DNA of 64,000 nt from Planctomycetota bacterium (lineage in GTDB: Bacteria; Planctomycetota; Planctomycetia; Pirellulales; PNKZ01). A program made the position numbers and the translations under genes. Below the pieces are notes generated by a model. The model made no database searches. It had not been told where the DNA came from and saw only the letters and a list, made by a program, of their open reading frames with translations. Below, piece after piece: positions 18,537 to 27,774 of the stretch. The stretch is taken from the NCBI GenBank assembly GCA_018242585.1, contig JAFEBQ010000049.1:16292-80291 (forward strand), written 5' to 3'. How positions within the stretch are numbered: the first letter of the stretch is position 1; each line of letters starts with the position of its first letter.

Positions 18537-21500
18537 ATGAAGATTTGGACCGGGCGTTGGAATCGCTTGGCACACACGTTGTTTGTCGCCGTCGTTTGCG
18601 CCGCGCCTCTTGCGCAGCCTGCTCGTGCGGAAGTCACGATTCCCTACCACGGCGACGGCGTCGCGCCGGCCGACGTCTACAACAAAGCCGACGGCGACGT
18701 GTACTACTCGGCCGCCTTCATGCCGAACGGCGCGCGACCCAAATCGATCAGCCCCAACGTGGTTGTGTTGTTCGACACCTCGGCCAGCCAGATCGGCGCC
18801 ATCCGCGACAAGGGGCTCGACAGCCTGAACGCCATGCTGGCCTCGCTGCCGGCTGACACGCGCGTGCAATTGACGGCGGTCGACCTCGACGCCTATCCGC
18901 TCACCAAAGGTTTCGTCGCGCCGCGCAGCGCGGAAATGAATGACGCCATTGCCCAGTTGAAGGCCCGCGTCCCGCTCGGTTCGACCGACATGGAAGCGGC
19001 CCTGAGGAGCGGCCTCGACAACCTGGCCAGCGCCTCGGGCGAACGCTCGATCGTCTACATCGGCGACGGCGTCAGCAACGCCATGATCGTCGGTTCAAGC
19101 CGGCTCAAGTCGATGGTCGATCGCTCGATTGCTCAGCGGACTTCGATCCATTCGTTCGCCGTCGGGCCGCGCGTCGACAGCGGGCTGCTCGGCGCGTTGG
19201 CTGCCCAAACAGGTGGCAACATCGCCATTGATGACGACTCGATTGCTCCTCGCGCTGTCGGCGCGTTCTTGACCGAATCAGTCACTGCGCCGGTTGTTTG
19301 GCCGGTGGACGTCAAGTTGGCCCCAGGCTTGGGCGAGACGTTGCCGCAACACCTGTCGCCGCTTCGCTATGACCGCGAGTCGGTCCTGGTGGGGCATGCG
19401 GGGGCCGCGCCGAGTGGAGCGGTCTCGGGCACGTTTGAAGTGCAGGGTCAGCGCGTCGACATGAAGTGGGACATCAAGGCTTCGGCCTCGAGCGATGAGA
19501 ACTCGTACCTGTCGGAAGTAACGAACCTGGGCAAGCGTGACGCGGGGCTCAGTTTGCCGCTGGTTGGCACTGCTGGTCTGCGTACGCTGCGGACCCTGGT
19601 TCATGCCCAGGCCCACGCGATGGCTCGGCTGGGCCAGCAAGCGGCGGTGACCGGCAATGTCGAACAAGCTCGTCGTCTGACGGCCGAGGCGTTGCGGCTG
19701 GACGCCAACGAGCCCGAGGCGGCCGCAGTGCGTGCGGCGCTCGACCGCGGTGGCAATGACGCCACCGGCGGCAAGCGCGACTTGCGGCTGGTGAAGTTCA
19801 ACGCCGACGAAGCGGTCGAGCCGGGGGCTGCCAAGGCTGACGAAGCCCCGGTGGCTGACGCTCCGGCCGCCGCGGCCGATGTCGACGCCGAGTTCTTAAA
19901 GCAGGTCAACGAGAATCGGGCCGCGTTCGCTGGCAAGGTTCAAGCCGAAGTAACCGCGACGTTGCGCGCGGCACGTGGCGTGATGGCAACCAATCCCGAC
20001 CAGGCGGCCGACATGTTGCGGCTGAAGCTGGAGGAAGTCCGCCGGGCGCAAGAGCTGCCGGCCGAAGTGCGCATGCAGTTGAACGATCAACTTGAATCGG
20101 CGCTGCGTGAAACGCGGCGTCAAAAGGAAGCCAAGGATCAACGCGACATCCAACGGGCCGCCGCCGACGCCGAAGCCGAGCAGCGGGCGCAACTGAACCG
20201 CGAGATTCGCGACTTTCAGAACCGCAAGAGCCAGTTGATGGAGCGGTTCAATTCGCTGTTGGACGAGCGGGCCTATCAGGAAGCCTCGGCCCAGGCGGAC
20301 GAAATTCGCCAGAACGAGCCGAAGGCCGGCCCGCCGTTCCTGAGCCAAACCCAATTGACCGCGCGTCGGATCAATAGCACGAATCGCGCTTGGTTCATTC
20401 AGTACGAATCCCGTGAAGCAACCGCCGCGATGTTGAACTCGATCGTTGAATCGAGCATTCCGACCCCGGACGAGCCGTCGGTGATTTATCCCGATCCGGA
20501 TAGCTGGCGTCTGCTGACCGAGCGCCGCAAGAAGTACAAGAACGTCGACTTGGCGCAAAGCAAGCCGAACGAAGTCAAGATCATCAACGCGCTCGACGAG
20601 CCGACCGAACTCGAATTTATCGAAGCGCCGCTGACCGACGTGATCGACTTCTTGAAGAACAAGCACAAGATCGAAATTCAGCTCGATCGCAAGGCGCTGG
20701 AAGGTGGCGGCGTCGCCACCGATACGCCAATCACTCGCAACCTGCGCGGCATTTCGCTCCGCTCGGCCTTGCGATTGATGTTGCGCGAACTGGAATTGAC
20801 CTACGTGATCCGCGACGAAGTGTTGCTGATCACGACCAAGACCGAAGCCGATACGCTGCTGACGACCAAGGTGTACCCGGTCGCCGACCTGGTGATTCCG
20901 ATCCGCGTGACCAACCCGTTGCAGGGTGGTTTGGGCGGTGGCATGGGTGGCGGCATTGGTGGCGCCGGCGGCGGCATGGGTGGCGGCATGGGCGGCGGCA
21001 TGGGTGGCGGCATGGGGGGCGGCATGGGGGGCGGTGGTGGCTTCTTCGACGTCAAGGACGATCTGAAGCTTGGCCCCAAGGCCGCGAAGCCCATTGCGGC
21101 TCCGGCCAAGCTCGCGGCGCCCCAAGCTCCGATCGCGGCTCTGCCCCAGGCCAAGCCGGCCCCCGCGGCCCAGCCAGCGGCCGCTGGCCCCGCGGCTCCC
21201 GTGAAGCCGATCGAGTTGAACCTGGTCAAAGGCACTGACATCGACAAGATTTGGAACGAGTACTTCAGTTCGCACGAGGAATCGCCGGCCGTAGTTCGTG
21301 AAACGGTGCGCCGACTGATGATCACCGGTCACGCGGACCAGGTGATTGCGATTATCAATGCGGCCCTACGAAACAATCAGGCCCAGCCGTGGATGTACGA
21401 AGCGCTGGGGCTGGCCATGCAAGCCAACGGCGCGTTGCCCCAAGATATTGAACGGGCGTTGATGTCGGCCGTCGATCTGGCCAATCGGCCCAGCGACCTG

Positions 21501-22577
21501 CTGTTCGTGGCCGAATACATGGTCCGCACCATGCCGGGCAACCGCCCGATCGAGCAACGGGCGTTGAAGCTGTTCCGCCAGGCGTCGGAGTTGGAGCCGC
21601 AACGCTCGGAGCCGCTGGTGCAGGGGTTAGCATTGGCCCAACGCTTGAACGACATCGAAGGCATTCGCTGGAGCACGGTCGGCATCCTTTCACAGGCCTG
21701 GCCCAAGTCGCAACAGCAGATTCCCGAGTTCGCCCAGCGCGTGGCCCTGGCGGCTTACGAACAACTGCGGGCTGAAAAGAAGACCGAAGCCGCGGCGGCC
21801 TTCAAGGCCGACGTCGAGAAGGCCGCCGCCCGCGATTGCGTGGTGGTGGTCAGTTGGTCGGGCGACGCGGACATGGACTTGCTGGTCGAAGAACCGACCG
21901 GCGCGGTCTGTTCGTTTCGCAATCCACGCACCACCGGCGGCGGTGTGATGGTCGGCGCCTCGGCGAACGACGCGGCCAGCGCCTCGACCGAGGGGATGTC
22001 GAGCGAAGCCTACGTCTGCCCGCAGGGTTTCAACGGCATGTACAAAATGATGCTCCGCCGCGTGTGGGGCAAACCGACGGTCGATCGCGTGACGGTTGAC
22101 TACTACACGCATCGGGGCACGCCCCAGGAAAAGCATTCGCGCAAGGTGGTCAGCCTGGTCAATGGCGAAGCGAGCGCGGCCTTTGAATTGCAACAAGGGC
22201 GTCGCACCGACCCGCTCGAACAAGAGCAAGTCGCCAATGCCATCGCCGGCCAGGTGGCTGTTGGCAAGGCGATTTTGGCCCAGCAGTTGGGCAACGTGAA
22301 TAACGCCGCCGGCAGCAACAATGCCTTGACGGACTTCCTGGCCGGGGCGAGCACGGGCTTGTTCGGCCTGCGTGGCGCGGTCGGTTACCAGCCGGTCATC
22401 ATCACGCTGCCGACCGGCTCGAACTTCAACACCACGGTGGTCGTGTCGGCCGATCGCCGCTACGTGCGTGTTACGTCGGTGCCGTTCTTCTCGAGCGTGC
22501 CGGTCGTCAACACGTTCAACTATGCCGCCGGCACCGGCGGCACCAGCGGTGGCTCAACGTCAGGCTTCGGCTCGTAA
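18537..22577 (+). CDS. Giant secreted VWA protein with secretin-N-like and Gly-Met repeat regions
   Basis: This 1346-residue exported protein begins with a signal peptide (residues 1-31, ending PARA). A von Willebrand A domain follows, with an intact MIDAS motif DTSAS at 80-84 and a later GDGVS. A long charged helical region rich in Glu/Arg runs from about 470 to 590. Residues about 691-775 resemble a secretin/TonB short N-terminal domain (EFIEAPLTDVIDFLKNK). A Gly-Met-Gly tract spans about 797-836 and is followed by an Ala/Pro linker. Next is a helical-repeat (TPR-like) region to about 1085. The segment near 1100-1220 (SWSGDADMDLLVEEP) resembles DUF2135-type beta domains. It is probably envelope-located. 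Architecture is visible; function unknown. Confidence 0.88.
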   Translation: MKIWTGRWNRLAHTLFVAVVCAAPLAQPARAEVTIPYHGDGVAPADVYNKADGDVYYSAAFMPNGARPKSISPNVVVLFDTSASQIGAIRDKGLDSLNAMLASLPADTRVQLTAVDLDAYPLTKGFVAPRSAEMNDAIAQLKARVPLGSTDMEAALRSGLDNLASASGERSIVYIGDGVSNAMIVGSSRLKSMVDRSIAQRTSIHSFAVGPRVDSGLLGALAAQTGGNIAIDDDSIAPRAVGAFLTESVTAPVVWPVDVKLAPGLGETLPQHLSPLRYDRESVLVGHAGAAPSGAVSGTFEVQGQRVDMKWDIKASASSDENSYLSEVTNLGKRDAGLSLPLVGTAGLRTLRTLVHAQAHAMARLGQQAAVTGNVEQARRLTAEALRLDANEPEAAAVRAALDRGGNDATGGKRDLRLVKFNADEAVEPGAAKADEAPVADAPAAAADVDAEFLKQVNENRAAFAGKVQAEVTATLRAARGVMATNPDQAADMLRLKLEEVRRAQELPAEVRMQLNDQLESALRETRRQKEAKDQRDIQRAAADAEAEQRAQLNREIRDFQNRKSQLMERFNSLLDERAYQEASAQADEIRQNEPKAGPPFLSQTQLTARRINSTNRAWFIQYESREATAAMLNSIVESSIPTPDEPSVIYPDPDSWRLLTERRKKYKNVDLAQSKPNEVKIINALDEPTELEFIEAPLTDVIDFLKNKHKIEIQLDRKALEGGGVATDTPITRNLRGISLRSALRLMLRELELTYVIRDEVLLITTKTEADTLLTTKVYPVADLVIPIRVTNPLQGGLGGGMGGGIGGAGGGMGGGMGGGMGGGMGGGMGGGGGFFDVKDDLKLGPKAAKPIAAPAKLAAPQAPIAALPQAKPAPAAQPAAAGPAAPVKPIELNLVKGTDIDKIWNEYFSSHEESPAVVRETVRRLMITGHADQVIAIINAALRNNQAQPWMYEALGLAMQANGALPQDIERALMSAVDLANRPSDLLFVAEYMVRTMPGNRPIEQRALKLFRQASELEPQRSEPLVQGLALAQRLNDIEGIRWSTVGILSQAWPKSQQQIPEFAQRVALAAYEQLRAEKKTEAAAAFKADVEKAAARDCVVVVSWSGDADMDLLVEEPTGAVCSFRNPRTTGGGVMVGASANDAASASTEGMSSEAYVCPQGFNGMYKMMLRRVWGKPTVDRVTVDYYTHRGTPQEKHSRKVVSLVNGEASAAFELQQGRRTDPLEQEQVANAIAGQVAVGKAILAQQLGNVNNAAGSNNALTDFLAGASTGLFGLRGAVGYQPVIITLPTGSNFNTTVVVSADRRYVRVTSVPFFSSVPVVNTFNYAAGTGGTSGGSTSGFGS
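20928..21046 (+). repeat. In-frame GGCGGCATGGGT-type tandem repeat
   Basis: Short direct repeats encode glycine-rich GGGM units inside the VWA protein. The tract is likely prone to length changes by slippage. Confidence 0.85.
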
Positions 22578-22618
22578 ACCATTGGGCTGCTGCCAGTACA
22601 GTCAGCAACATTTCCAAG

Positions 22619-22646
22619 CCCAGGGGTTCCACCCCCTGGGTTTTTT
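22619..22646 (+). terminator. Rho-independent terminator of the VWA gene
   Basis: An eight-base stem (CCCAGGGG/CCCCTGGG) followed by six T residues lies 42 bases after the stop codon. Confidence 0.9.
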
Positions 22647-22685
22647 CTTGCGCGGCCTGATTGGAAGAGTGGCAGGGGGGAGAGT

Positions 22686-23726
22686 TCAACTGCTCTTCGC
22701 CGGCGGCTTCCGGGGCCGCATCAGGCCGGGGATGACGTCGAGGTCCAGGTTCTCGAATAGCCCGGCGCGATACCGTTCCCAAGCCATCGCCCCCATCACC
22801 GCGTTGTCGGTACACAGGGCAGGCGGGGCGACGTGCAATTCAAACTCCTGCTCGCGAGACGCCTGGGCCAAGAGCTCGCGCAGCAGCTTGTTGGCCGCCA
22901 CGCCCCCGCCGACGCACAGGCGGCGAATGCCCGTCCGGGCCATTGCCTCGACCGCTCGATCGACCAGCACCTCGATGGCCGCTTGCTGGAAGCTGGCCGC
23001 CAAATCGGCCACCAATGCCGGCTCCAGCCGCTCGGGCCAAGGCTGATTGGGCCCGGCCACGGCGTAGCGGACGGCGGTTTTCAGGCCGCTGAAGCTGAAG
23101 TCGAAGCCGCCGCGGTCATCGACCCGCGAGCGGGGAAAGCGGAACGCTCGCGGATCGCCCGCCGTGGCCACTCGTTCGATCGAGGGCCCGCCCGGGTAGG
23201 GCAGGCCAAGCAGGCTCGCCACCTTGTCGAAGGCCTCGCCCACGGCGTCGTCAATGGTCGAGCCGATCAACTCCCATTCCAGCGGCGCGTCGCAGCGGAA
23301 CAGGCTGGTGTGCCCGCCGCTGACGACCAGCCCAACGCACGGAAACACGCTGCGGCCGGCGGCGATCTGACAGGCATAGATATGGGCCAGCACGTGATTC
23401 ACCGCCACCAGCGGCACGCCCAGGGCCAGGGCCAACGTCTTGGCCGCCGTCAGCCCCACGAGCAGCGAGCCCGCCAGGCCGGGCGTATTGGCCACGGCCA
23501 CGCAGTCGATCTGATTCAAGCTGACCGCGGCCCGTTTCAGCGCGGTGTCGATGATCGGCAGCAGGCCTTCGACGTGGGCACGCGAAGCAAGCTCTGGCAC
23601 CACGCCGCCAAACCGGGCGTGCAGGGCCTCCTGGGACGAGACGGCCGAGCCCAGCACTTCCAGCCGATCGGTAATCACCGCGGCGGCGGTTTCGTCGCAG
23701 GTTGTTTCGAGGGCCAGCAGGAACAT
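22686..23726 (-). CDS. tsaD: tRNA N6-adenosine threonylcarbamoyltransferase
   Basis: This 346-residue enzyme transfers the threonylcarbamoyl group to A37 of tRNAs that read ANN codons, working with TsaB and TsaE. It starts with LALETTCDETAAAV, the ASKHA nucleotide-binding start. HVLAH at 111-115 provides the iron/metal-binding histidines, and FSFSGLKTAVRY and LCVGGGVAANKLLRE are further signatures. It is universal in bacteria and its length is normal. It is transcribed alone, convergent with the VWA gene whose terminator lies between them. TsaB and TsaE are not in the window. Confidence 0.97.
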   Translation of the reverse strand: MFLLALETTCDETAAAVITDRLEVLGSAVSSQEALHARFGGVVPELASRAHVEGLLPIIDTALKRAAVSLNQIDCVAVANTPGLAGSLLVGLTAAKTLALALGVPLVAVNHVLAHIYACQIAAGRSVFPCVGLVVSGGHTSLFRCDAPLEWELIGSTIDDAVGEAFDKVASLLGLPYPGGPSIERVATAGDPRAFRFPRSRVDDRGGFDFSFSGLKTAVRYAVAGPNQPWPERLEPALVADLAASFQQAAIEVLVDRAVEAMARTGIRRLCVGGGVAANKLLRELLAQASREQEFELHVAPPALCTDNAVMGAMAWERYRAGLFENLDLDVIPGLMRPRKPPAKSS

Positions 23727-23861
23727 TAGTCGGAGAAACGAGAAGGATGGGAAGCGAATGAGAACAGGATAAGGCGACGGGGTTGCGCCGCAACAAGAGG
23801 TTTGGGGGTTGGCCCGACGCGGCGAGGAAAGCGAAATCAGTTCCCTCTTGTCGCTTGCGCG

Positions 23862-23883
23862 ACCCGGACAACAAGTTGTCCGG
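23862..23883. repeat. Perfect short palindrome CCCGGACAAC-AA-GTTGTCCGGG
   Basis: A ten-base perfect inverted repeat with a two-base centre lies between tsaD and the protease gene. It may be a terminator-like or REP-like element. No T-tract follows. Confidence 0.6.
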
Positions 23884-23936
23884 GCTACCCAAGTGTGCGG
23901 CCGTTTATGAGGGGGCGAGCCGCGGAGATTGGCGGC

Positions 23937-25508
23937 TTACTTGTCGACCTTGGCCAATTCATCCGACAGGTAGCCGAGCGCCTTTTCCAATTGCCGATCG
24001 ATGAACTTGCCGCCCCCGTCGCTGGCGGGCTTCTGGGCCGCTTCGGCCGGCTTCTTCGTGGCGGGCTTTTCAGCTTCCTTCACGGCCGGCTTGGTTTCGG
24101 TTTCCGACTTTTTATCGGCTTCCTTGTCGTCGGTCGATTTCTTGGCATCGTCCGGTTTCTTCTCGTCGGCCGCGGCGTCCTTGGCATCGTCCTTGGCCTT
24201 GTCGGCCGGCTCGTCATCGTCGGCCTGATGATGATTCACCAGCAGGATGTCGCGCTGCCGGCGATAGGCGACCAGCGAGTTTAGCTCCGTGTCGGAGAGC
24301 TTCAGGTCGTAGCCCTTGTCCGGCAGCACGCCCCATTCGTCGCTTTCCTTGGCCTCGGGGAAGCGGTGGATGTTCTTGCCGCTAGGACGCCAGTAACTGG
24401 CCGTCGTCAGCTTCAGGGCGCTCTTGCCCCCTTCCAGGTCGATCACGTTTTGCACGCTCCCCTTGCCCCAGGTCCGTTCTCCCATCACAACGGCGCGGTG
24501 GTGATCCTGCAGGCAAGCCGAGACGATTTCGCTGGCGCTGGCGCTATAGCGATTCACCAGCACGACCATCGGAAACCCGTCGTAGGTGCCGTCCTTGTGG
24601 GCGTGAACCTCGCGCGGCGCGGTGTTGCGCCCCCGCGTGGTCACGATCAACCCATCGGCGACGAACAGGTCGGCAATGTCGGTGGCGGCCTTCAACAGCC
24701 CGCCGGGGTTGAACCGCAGGTCAAGCACCAGCCCGCGGACGTGCCGCTTCTTGAGCTGATCGAGCGCCCGCTCGACTTCTTGCACGGTTTCCCGACTGAA
24801 AGCGGTGATGCGAATGTAGCCGATCCGCTGTTGCGGGTCGTACATGTAGTCCCACTGGTCGTGGTCGTCGCGACGATCGCCAAGTACGGTCTCGACGCGA
24901 ATCATCTCGCGGCGAATGTTAACTTTTTCGCGTTTGCCGCCCCCCGCGTGACCGATGGTCAAGCGGACTTCGGTGCCGGCCTCTCCCTTCAACTGCTTGA
25001 CGGCCTCATCCATGGTGATGCCGGCCGACGACTTGCCGTTGATTTCCAGAATGCTGTCCCCGGCGTTCAGGCCGGCCCGATAGGCGGGGCTGCCGACCAG
25101 CGGACTCAGCACCTTGAGCTGGCCCCCTTCCATGGTGACCTGAATGCCAATGCCGCCGAACTGACTTTCGACGGATGTCTTGAAGCGATTGATTTCTTCG
25201 GGGCTGATATAGTTCGAGTACGGGTCCAGCTTGTCGAGCACGCCGCGAATGGCGGCCTCGATCAACTCGCGCCGATCGACTTCCTTGACGTAGTTCTGTT
25301 CGACCTGGAACATCGTCTCGGCCAGGATGCGGTACAGCTCGTAGTATTCGCTCTCGCCAAGCTTCTTGTCCGCTTTGGCGTCCGCGGCGGCTGGCGCGGC
25401 CTTGGCGGGTTGCTTGTCGCCGACGGCGGGCTTGTCTTCGGCACGCAGGCCCAAGGGGGCGAGCGCGGCCACGATCAATAACGTCCAGGCAGCCCACCAA
25501 CGCGTCAT
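23937..25508 (-). CDS. Carboxy-terminal processing serine protease (S41)
   Basis: This 523-residue exported protease has a signal peptide (residues 1-23) followed by a Lys/Ala linker. A PDZ domain spans about 116-190 (FGGIGIQV, SPAYRAGLNAGDSILEING). The tail-specific protease core then follows, with LDLRFNPGG at 262-270. The Ser in SASASEI (about 326) and the Lys in TWGKGS (about 349) form the expected Ser-Lys dyad. The last 90 residues are Lys/Asp/Ala/Glu-rich, low-complexity and unusual for CtpA. It trims C-termini of envelope proteins. ATG 25508 is chosen since the signal peptide starts there. Confidence 0.93.
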   Translation of the reverse strand: MTRWWAAWTLLIVAALAPLGLRAEDKPAVGDKQPAKAAPAAADAKADKKLGESEYYELYRILAETMFQVEQNYVKEVDRRELIEAAIRGVLDKLDPYSNYISPEEINRFKTSVESQFGGIGIQVTMEGGQLKVLSPLVGSPAYRAGLNAGDSILEINGKSSAGITMDEAVKQLKGEAGTEVRLTIGHAGGGKREKVNIRREMIRVETVLGDRRDDHDQWDYMYDPQQRIGYIRITAFSRETVQEVERALDQLKKRHVRGLVLDLRFNPGGLLKAATDIADLFVADGLIVTTRGRNTAPREVHAHKDGTYDGFPMVVLVNRYSASASEIVSACLQDHHRAVVMGERTWGKGSVQNVIDLEGGKSALKLTTASYWRPSGKNIHRFPEAKESDEWGVLPDKGYDLKLSDTELNSLVAYRRQRDILLVNHHQADDDEPADKAKDDAKDAAADEKKPDDAKKSTDDKEADKKSETETKPAVKEAEKPATKKPAEAAQKPASDGGGKFIDRQLEKALGYLSDELAKVDK

Positions 25509-25696
25509 CGCCGCATCCTCCAGCGCTCTCTTGGGGTAGACCGGTGCGCGACTCGCCTTCGGCTCCGTCGCGACATAATTCGCGCGGAATGTCGTAAGTG
25601 CTTTGCCGATAGGGGCCGGCGACCGACAGCTTATTATAGTCGGCCCGGGTAAAATGGGCCAACAATCGTGGCCAGAAATCAGGGCGCTAGCACGTG

Positions 25697-26368
25697 TTAG
25701 CCCAGGCGGATGTGATGGGCCCAGGCCGGCGGCAGGTTCCCCCAGACCCATTCACAGCGGATTCGCCCGGCGGCGAACAGCTCGTGCAGGGCGTCGCTGA
25801 TTCCGGCGAGGCGTTCGCGCTGCTGGCGGCTGCCCACGCGGGCCCGCAGCGGGCGAATGGCCATGTATTCGAAGAAAGACAGGGTTCCCCCCGGCCGCAA
25901 CAGCCGGCGATAGACCGTCAGAATCTCGCGCACCAATTGGACCGGGAAGTTGTTCAGCGGCAGCCCCGAGACGATGACCTCGAACTCCGAGCCGGAGGGG
26001 AGGTTTTCAAGCCGGTCGTGGACGATCGTGGCCTGGTGCTTGACCGCCTGAAACGCTGACTCGTGGTCGAAGCGATGCCGCAAATGAGCGACGAACTCGT
26101 CGTTCAGCTCGACCAGGGTCAGGTGGTCGTTCGGCGCCAGTCGTTTCACCAGCTCGCGGGTGATCGCCCCGGTGCCAGGACCGACTTCCAGAATGGCTCG
26201 CTTTGTTCCGTCCGTCGGATGCTCGGCCACGAACCGCGTCAGCGCCCGAGCCAGCGTCCGGCTGCTCGGCGCCAAGGAGCCGGTCGTCTGAAAGTTGCGA
26301 ACGAACTGGCGGAAGAAAACGCGATGTTCCGAAGGCATGACGGGCTGGCGCAGCGTGAGGGGTTCCAT
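25697..26368 (-). CDS. Class I SAM-dependent methyltransferase, phospholipid N-methyltransferase-like
   Basis: This 223-residue protein has the SAM-binding motif ILEVGPGTGAITREL and the acidic residue after strand 2 in HLTLVELNDEFV. It also shows IVSGLPLNNFP, which resembles the NLP/GLP motif of KsgA and PmtA-like enzymes, and the start FFRQFVRNFQTTGSLAPSSR is typical of the phospholipid N-methyltransferase group. The substrate is therefore probably a lipid head group, but rRNA-type relatives share the motifs. An alternative start (MPSEHR, at about 26338) is also plausible. It is followed by an RNA methyltransferase gene on the same strand. Confidence 0.8.
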   Translation of the reverse strand: MEPLTLRQPVMPSEHRVFFRQFVRNFQTTGSLAPSSRTLARALTRFVAEHPTDGTKRAILEVGPGTGAITRELVKRLAPNDHLTLVELNDEFVAHLRHRFDHESAFQAVKHQATIVHDRLENLPSGSEFEVIVSGLPLNNFPVQLVREILTVYRRLLRPGGTLSFFEYMAIRPLRARVGSRQQRERLAGISDALHELFAAGRIRCEWVWGNLPPAWAHHIRLG

Positions 26369-26444
26369 GTCGAAGCGACGATGCGCTGCTTAATGTATCA
26401 GATGAACCGCCCCGAGCGAACCATCGCCAGGGCGTCCGACAGCA

Positions 26445-26975
26445 TTACCCGCGGGGATACTGGCGGCAGTACTCGTACAGCGCGATCGTCGTGGCCGTGG
26501 CGACGTTGAACGCATGGGGCGGGCCCCAGACCGGGATTTCGACCACATCGTCCAGGACGCTCAGTATCTCGGGGTCGATGCCCCGTCGCTCGTTCCCGAC
26601 GACCAGCACAGCCCGGCGCGGAAATTGATATTCCAGGATCGACTTCGACGCCGAGGTCTGTTCCAGCCCGACCAGCCGGTAACCTTCGCGCTTCAGCTCC
26701 AGCAGCGGGTGCAGCAGCGTGCGATGAACGTCGAGTTGGACGCCCGAAGCGTCATCAGGGCTGTCGCTGCCGTCGTCGACCGCGTCGCGGGCAATCTTGC
26801 CGATCACGCGGGCCTGGCCACAGCAGACGACGCGCGTGACGCCGCAACACCCCGCGGTTCGCACGATGCGCGACAGATTCACATTGCTGCGCAGCGGCGC
26901 GCAGGCCACGATCAGCTCGCGCGGCTGATCCAACGGGCTGAACGGTTGATGACGCTGTTGGACAAACTCGCTCAT
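26445..26975 (-). CDS. TrmH/SpoU family RNA 2'-O-methyltransferase
   Basis: This 176-residue SPOUT enzyme shows the three family motifs: NVNLSRIVRTAGCCGV (motif 1), AVLVVGNERRGI (motif 2) and IPVWGPPHAFNVATATTIALYEY (motif 3). The catalytic Arg and the trefoil-knot SAM site are in these motifs. It lacks the N-terminal extension of RlmB-type enzymes, so it looks like a short TrmH-like protein acting on tRNA or rRNA. It starts three bases after the SDR gene's stop codon, indicating one transcript. Substrate nucleotide unknown. Confidence 0.9.
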   Translation of the reverse strand: MSEFVQQRHQPFSPLDQPRELIVACAPLRSNVNLSRIVRTAGCCGVTRVVCCGQARVIGKIARDAVDDGSDSPDDASGVQLDVHRTLLHPLLELKREGYRLVGLEQTSASKSILEYQFPRRAVLVVGNERRGIDPEILSVLDDVVEIPVWGPPHAFNVATATTIALYEYCRQYPRG

Positions 26976-26978
26976 CGC

Positions 26979-27728
26979 TCAGAATCGCAGCCGCTTGAAG
27001 ATCGACTCGGGCAACGCACAGATGACACCCAGGATGATTCGCCACCACCAAGGAGTGTACAGGACGTCGCGCTGGCGGCGGAGGGCCCGGTCGATATCGC
27101 GAGCCACCCGCTCGGGCGAGGCCACCAGCGGGCTCTTGACGTTGACGCGGCCGTGAATCATCGGCGTGTCGACGAACCCGGGCTTGATCGTCAGGACATG
27201 GATCCCGTGGCGAAACAGCCGATTGCGCAGCCCTTGTAGATAGGCCGACAGGCCGGCCTTGGCCGCGCCATAGGCATAGTTGCTCTGCCGACCGCAATCG
27301 CCGGCCACCGATGAAATGGCGGCCAAGGTGCCGGATCGCTGGGGGATCATTCGCTCGGCCAGCCGATCCAGCAGGACCGCCGCCGAGGTGAAATTGACGT
27401 CGATCGAACGCCGGAGGAGGTCGCTCGACTGTTCGCATTCGCGCTGATCGAGCAACAGCCCGTGGCAGATCACCGCTCCGTCCAGGCGTCCCCGGCCGCG
27501 TTGCCATGCGCGGTCAACCAGGCCGGCGTGTTGGCCATCATCCTCGGCGTCGAATGTCTCGGGCCAGACGGTCGCGCCGTGCTCCGAGCGCAACTCGGCG
27601 GCGATTTTTTCAACGGTGTCCACCTGGCGACCGGTGATGACCAGCGCGCAGCCCCGGGCGGCCATTACGTGGCAAAGTGCCCGGCCGAGGCCCGACGTGG
27701 CGCTGACAATCAACCAGGTTTCGGCCAT
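26979..27728 (-). CDS. Short-chain dehydrogenase, DprE2-like
   Basis: This 249-residue SDR has the glycine-rich cofactor motif SATSGLGRALC (9-19), catalytic Ser around 139-140, and Tyr153/Lys157 in the YGAAK motif. The C-terminus (DVLYTPWWWRI then LPESIFKRLRF) resembles mycobacterial decaprenylphosphoryl-2-keto-ribose reductase (DprE2), which also ends with a hydrophobic WAPAAFR... segment followed by IPRSIFRKL. The next gene upstream encodes a UbiA-type prenyltransferase of the DPPR-synthase sort, which supports a lipid-linked pentose pathway. No FAD oxidase (DprE1-like) is nearby. The substrate is inferred. Confidence 0.8.
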   Translation of the reverse strand: MAETWLIVSATSGLGRALCHVMAARGCALVITGRQVDTVEKIAAELRSEHGATVWPETFDAEDDGQHAGLVDRAWQRGRGRLDGAVICHGLLLDQRECEQSSDLLRRSIDVNFTSAAVLLDRLAERMIPQRSGTLAAISSVAGDCGRQSNYAYGAAKAGLSAYLQGLRNRLFRHGIHVLTIKPGFVDTPMIHGRVNVKSPLVASPERVARDIDRALRRQRDVLYTPWWWRIILGVICALPESIFKRLRF

Positions 27729-27774
27729 CTAACATCCCCGGTACGGCGGCGCGTCCCGCAAGCGCAAACAACGT

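Noticed and set aside
19896..21332. Minus-strand 478-residue frame opposite the VWA gene, with repeated ATHAAAHAATHAA
   Set aside because: It is antisense to the Gly-Met tract. Its repeats mirror the coding repeat on the other strand.
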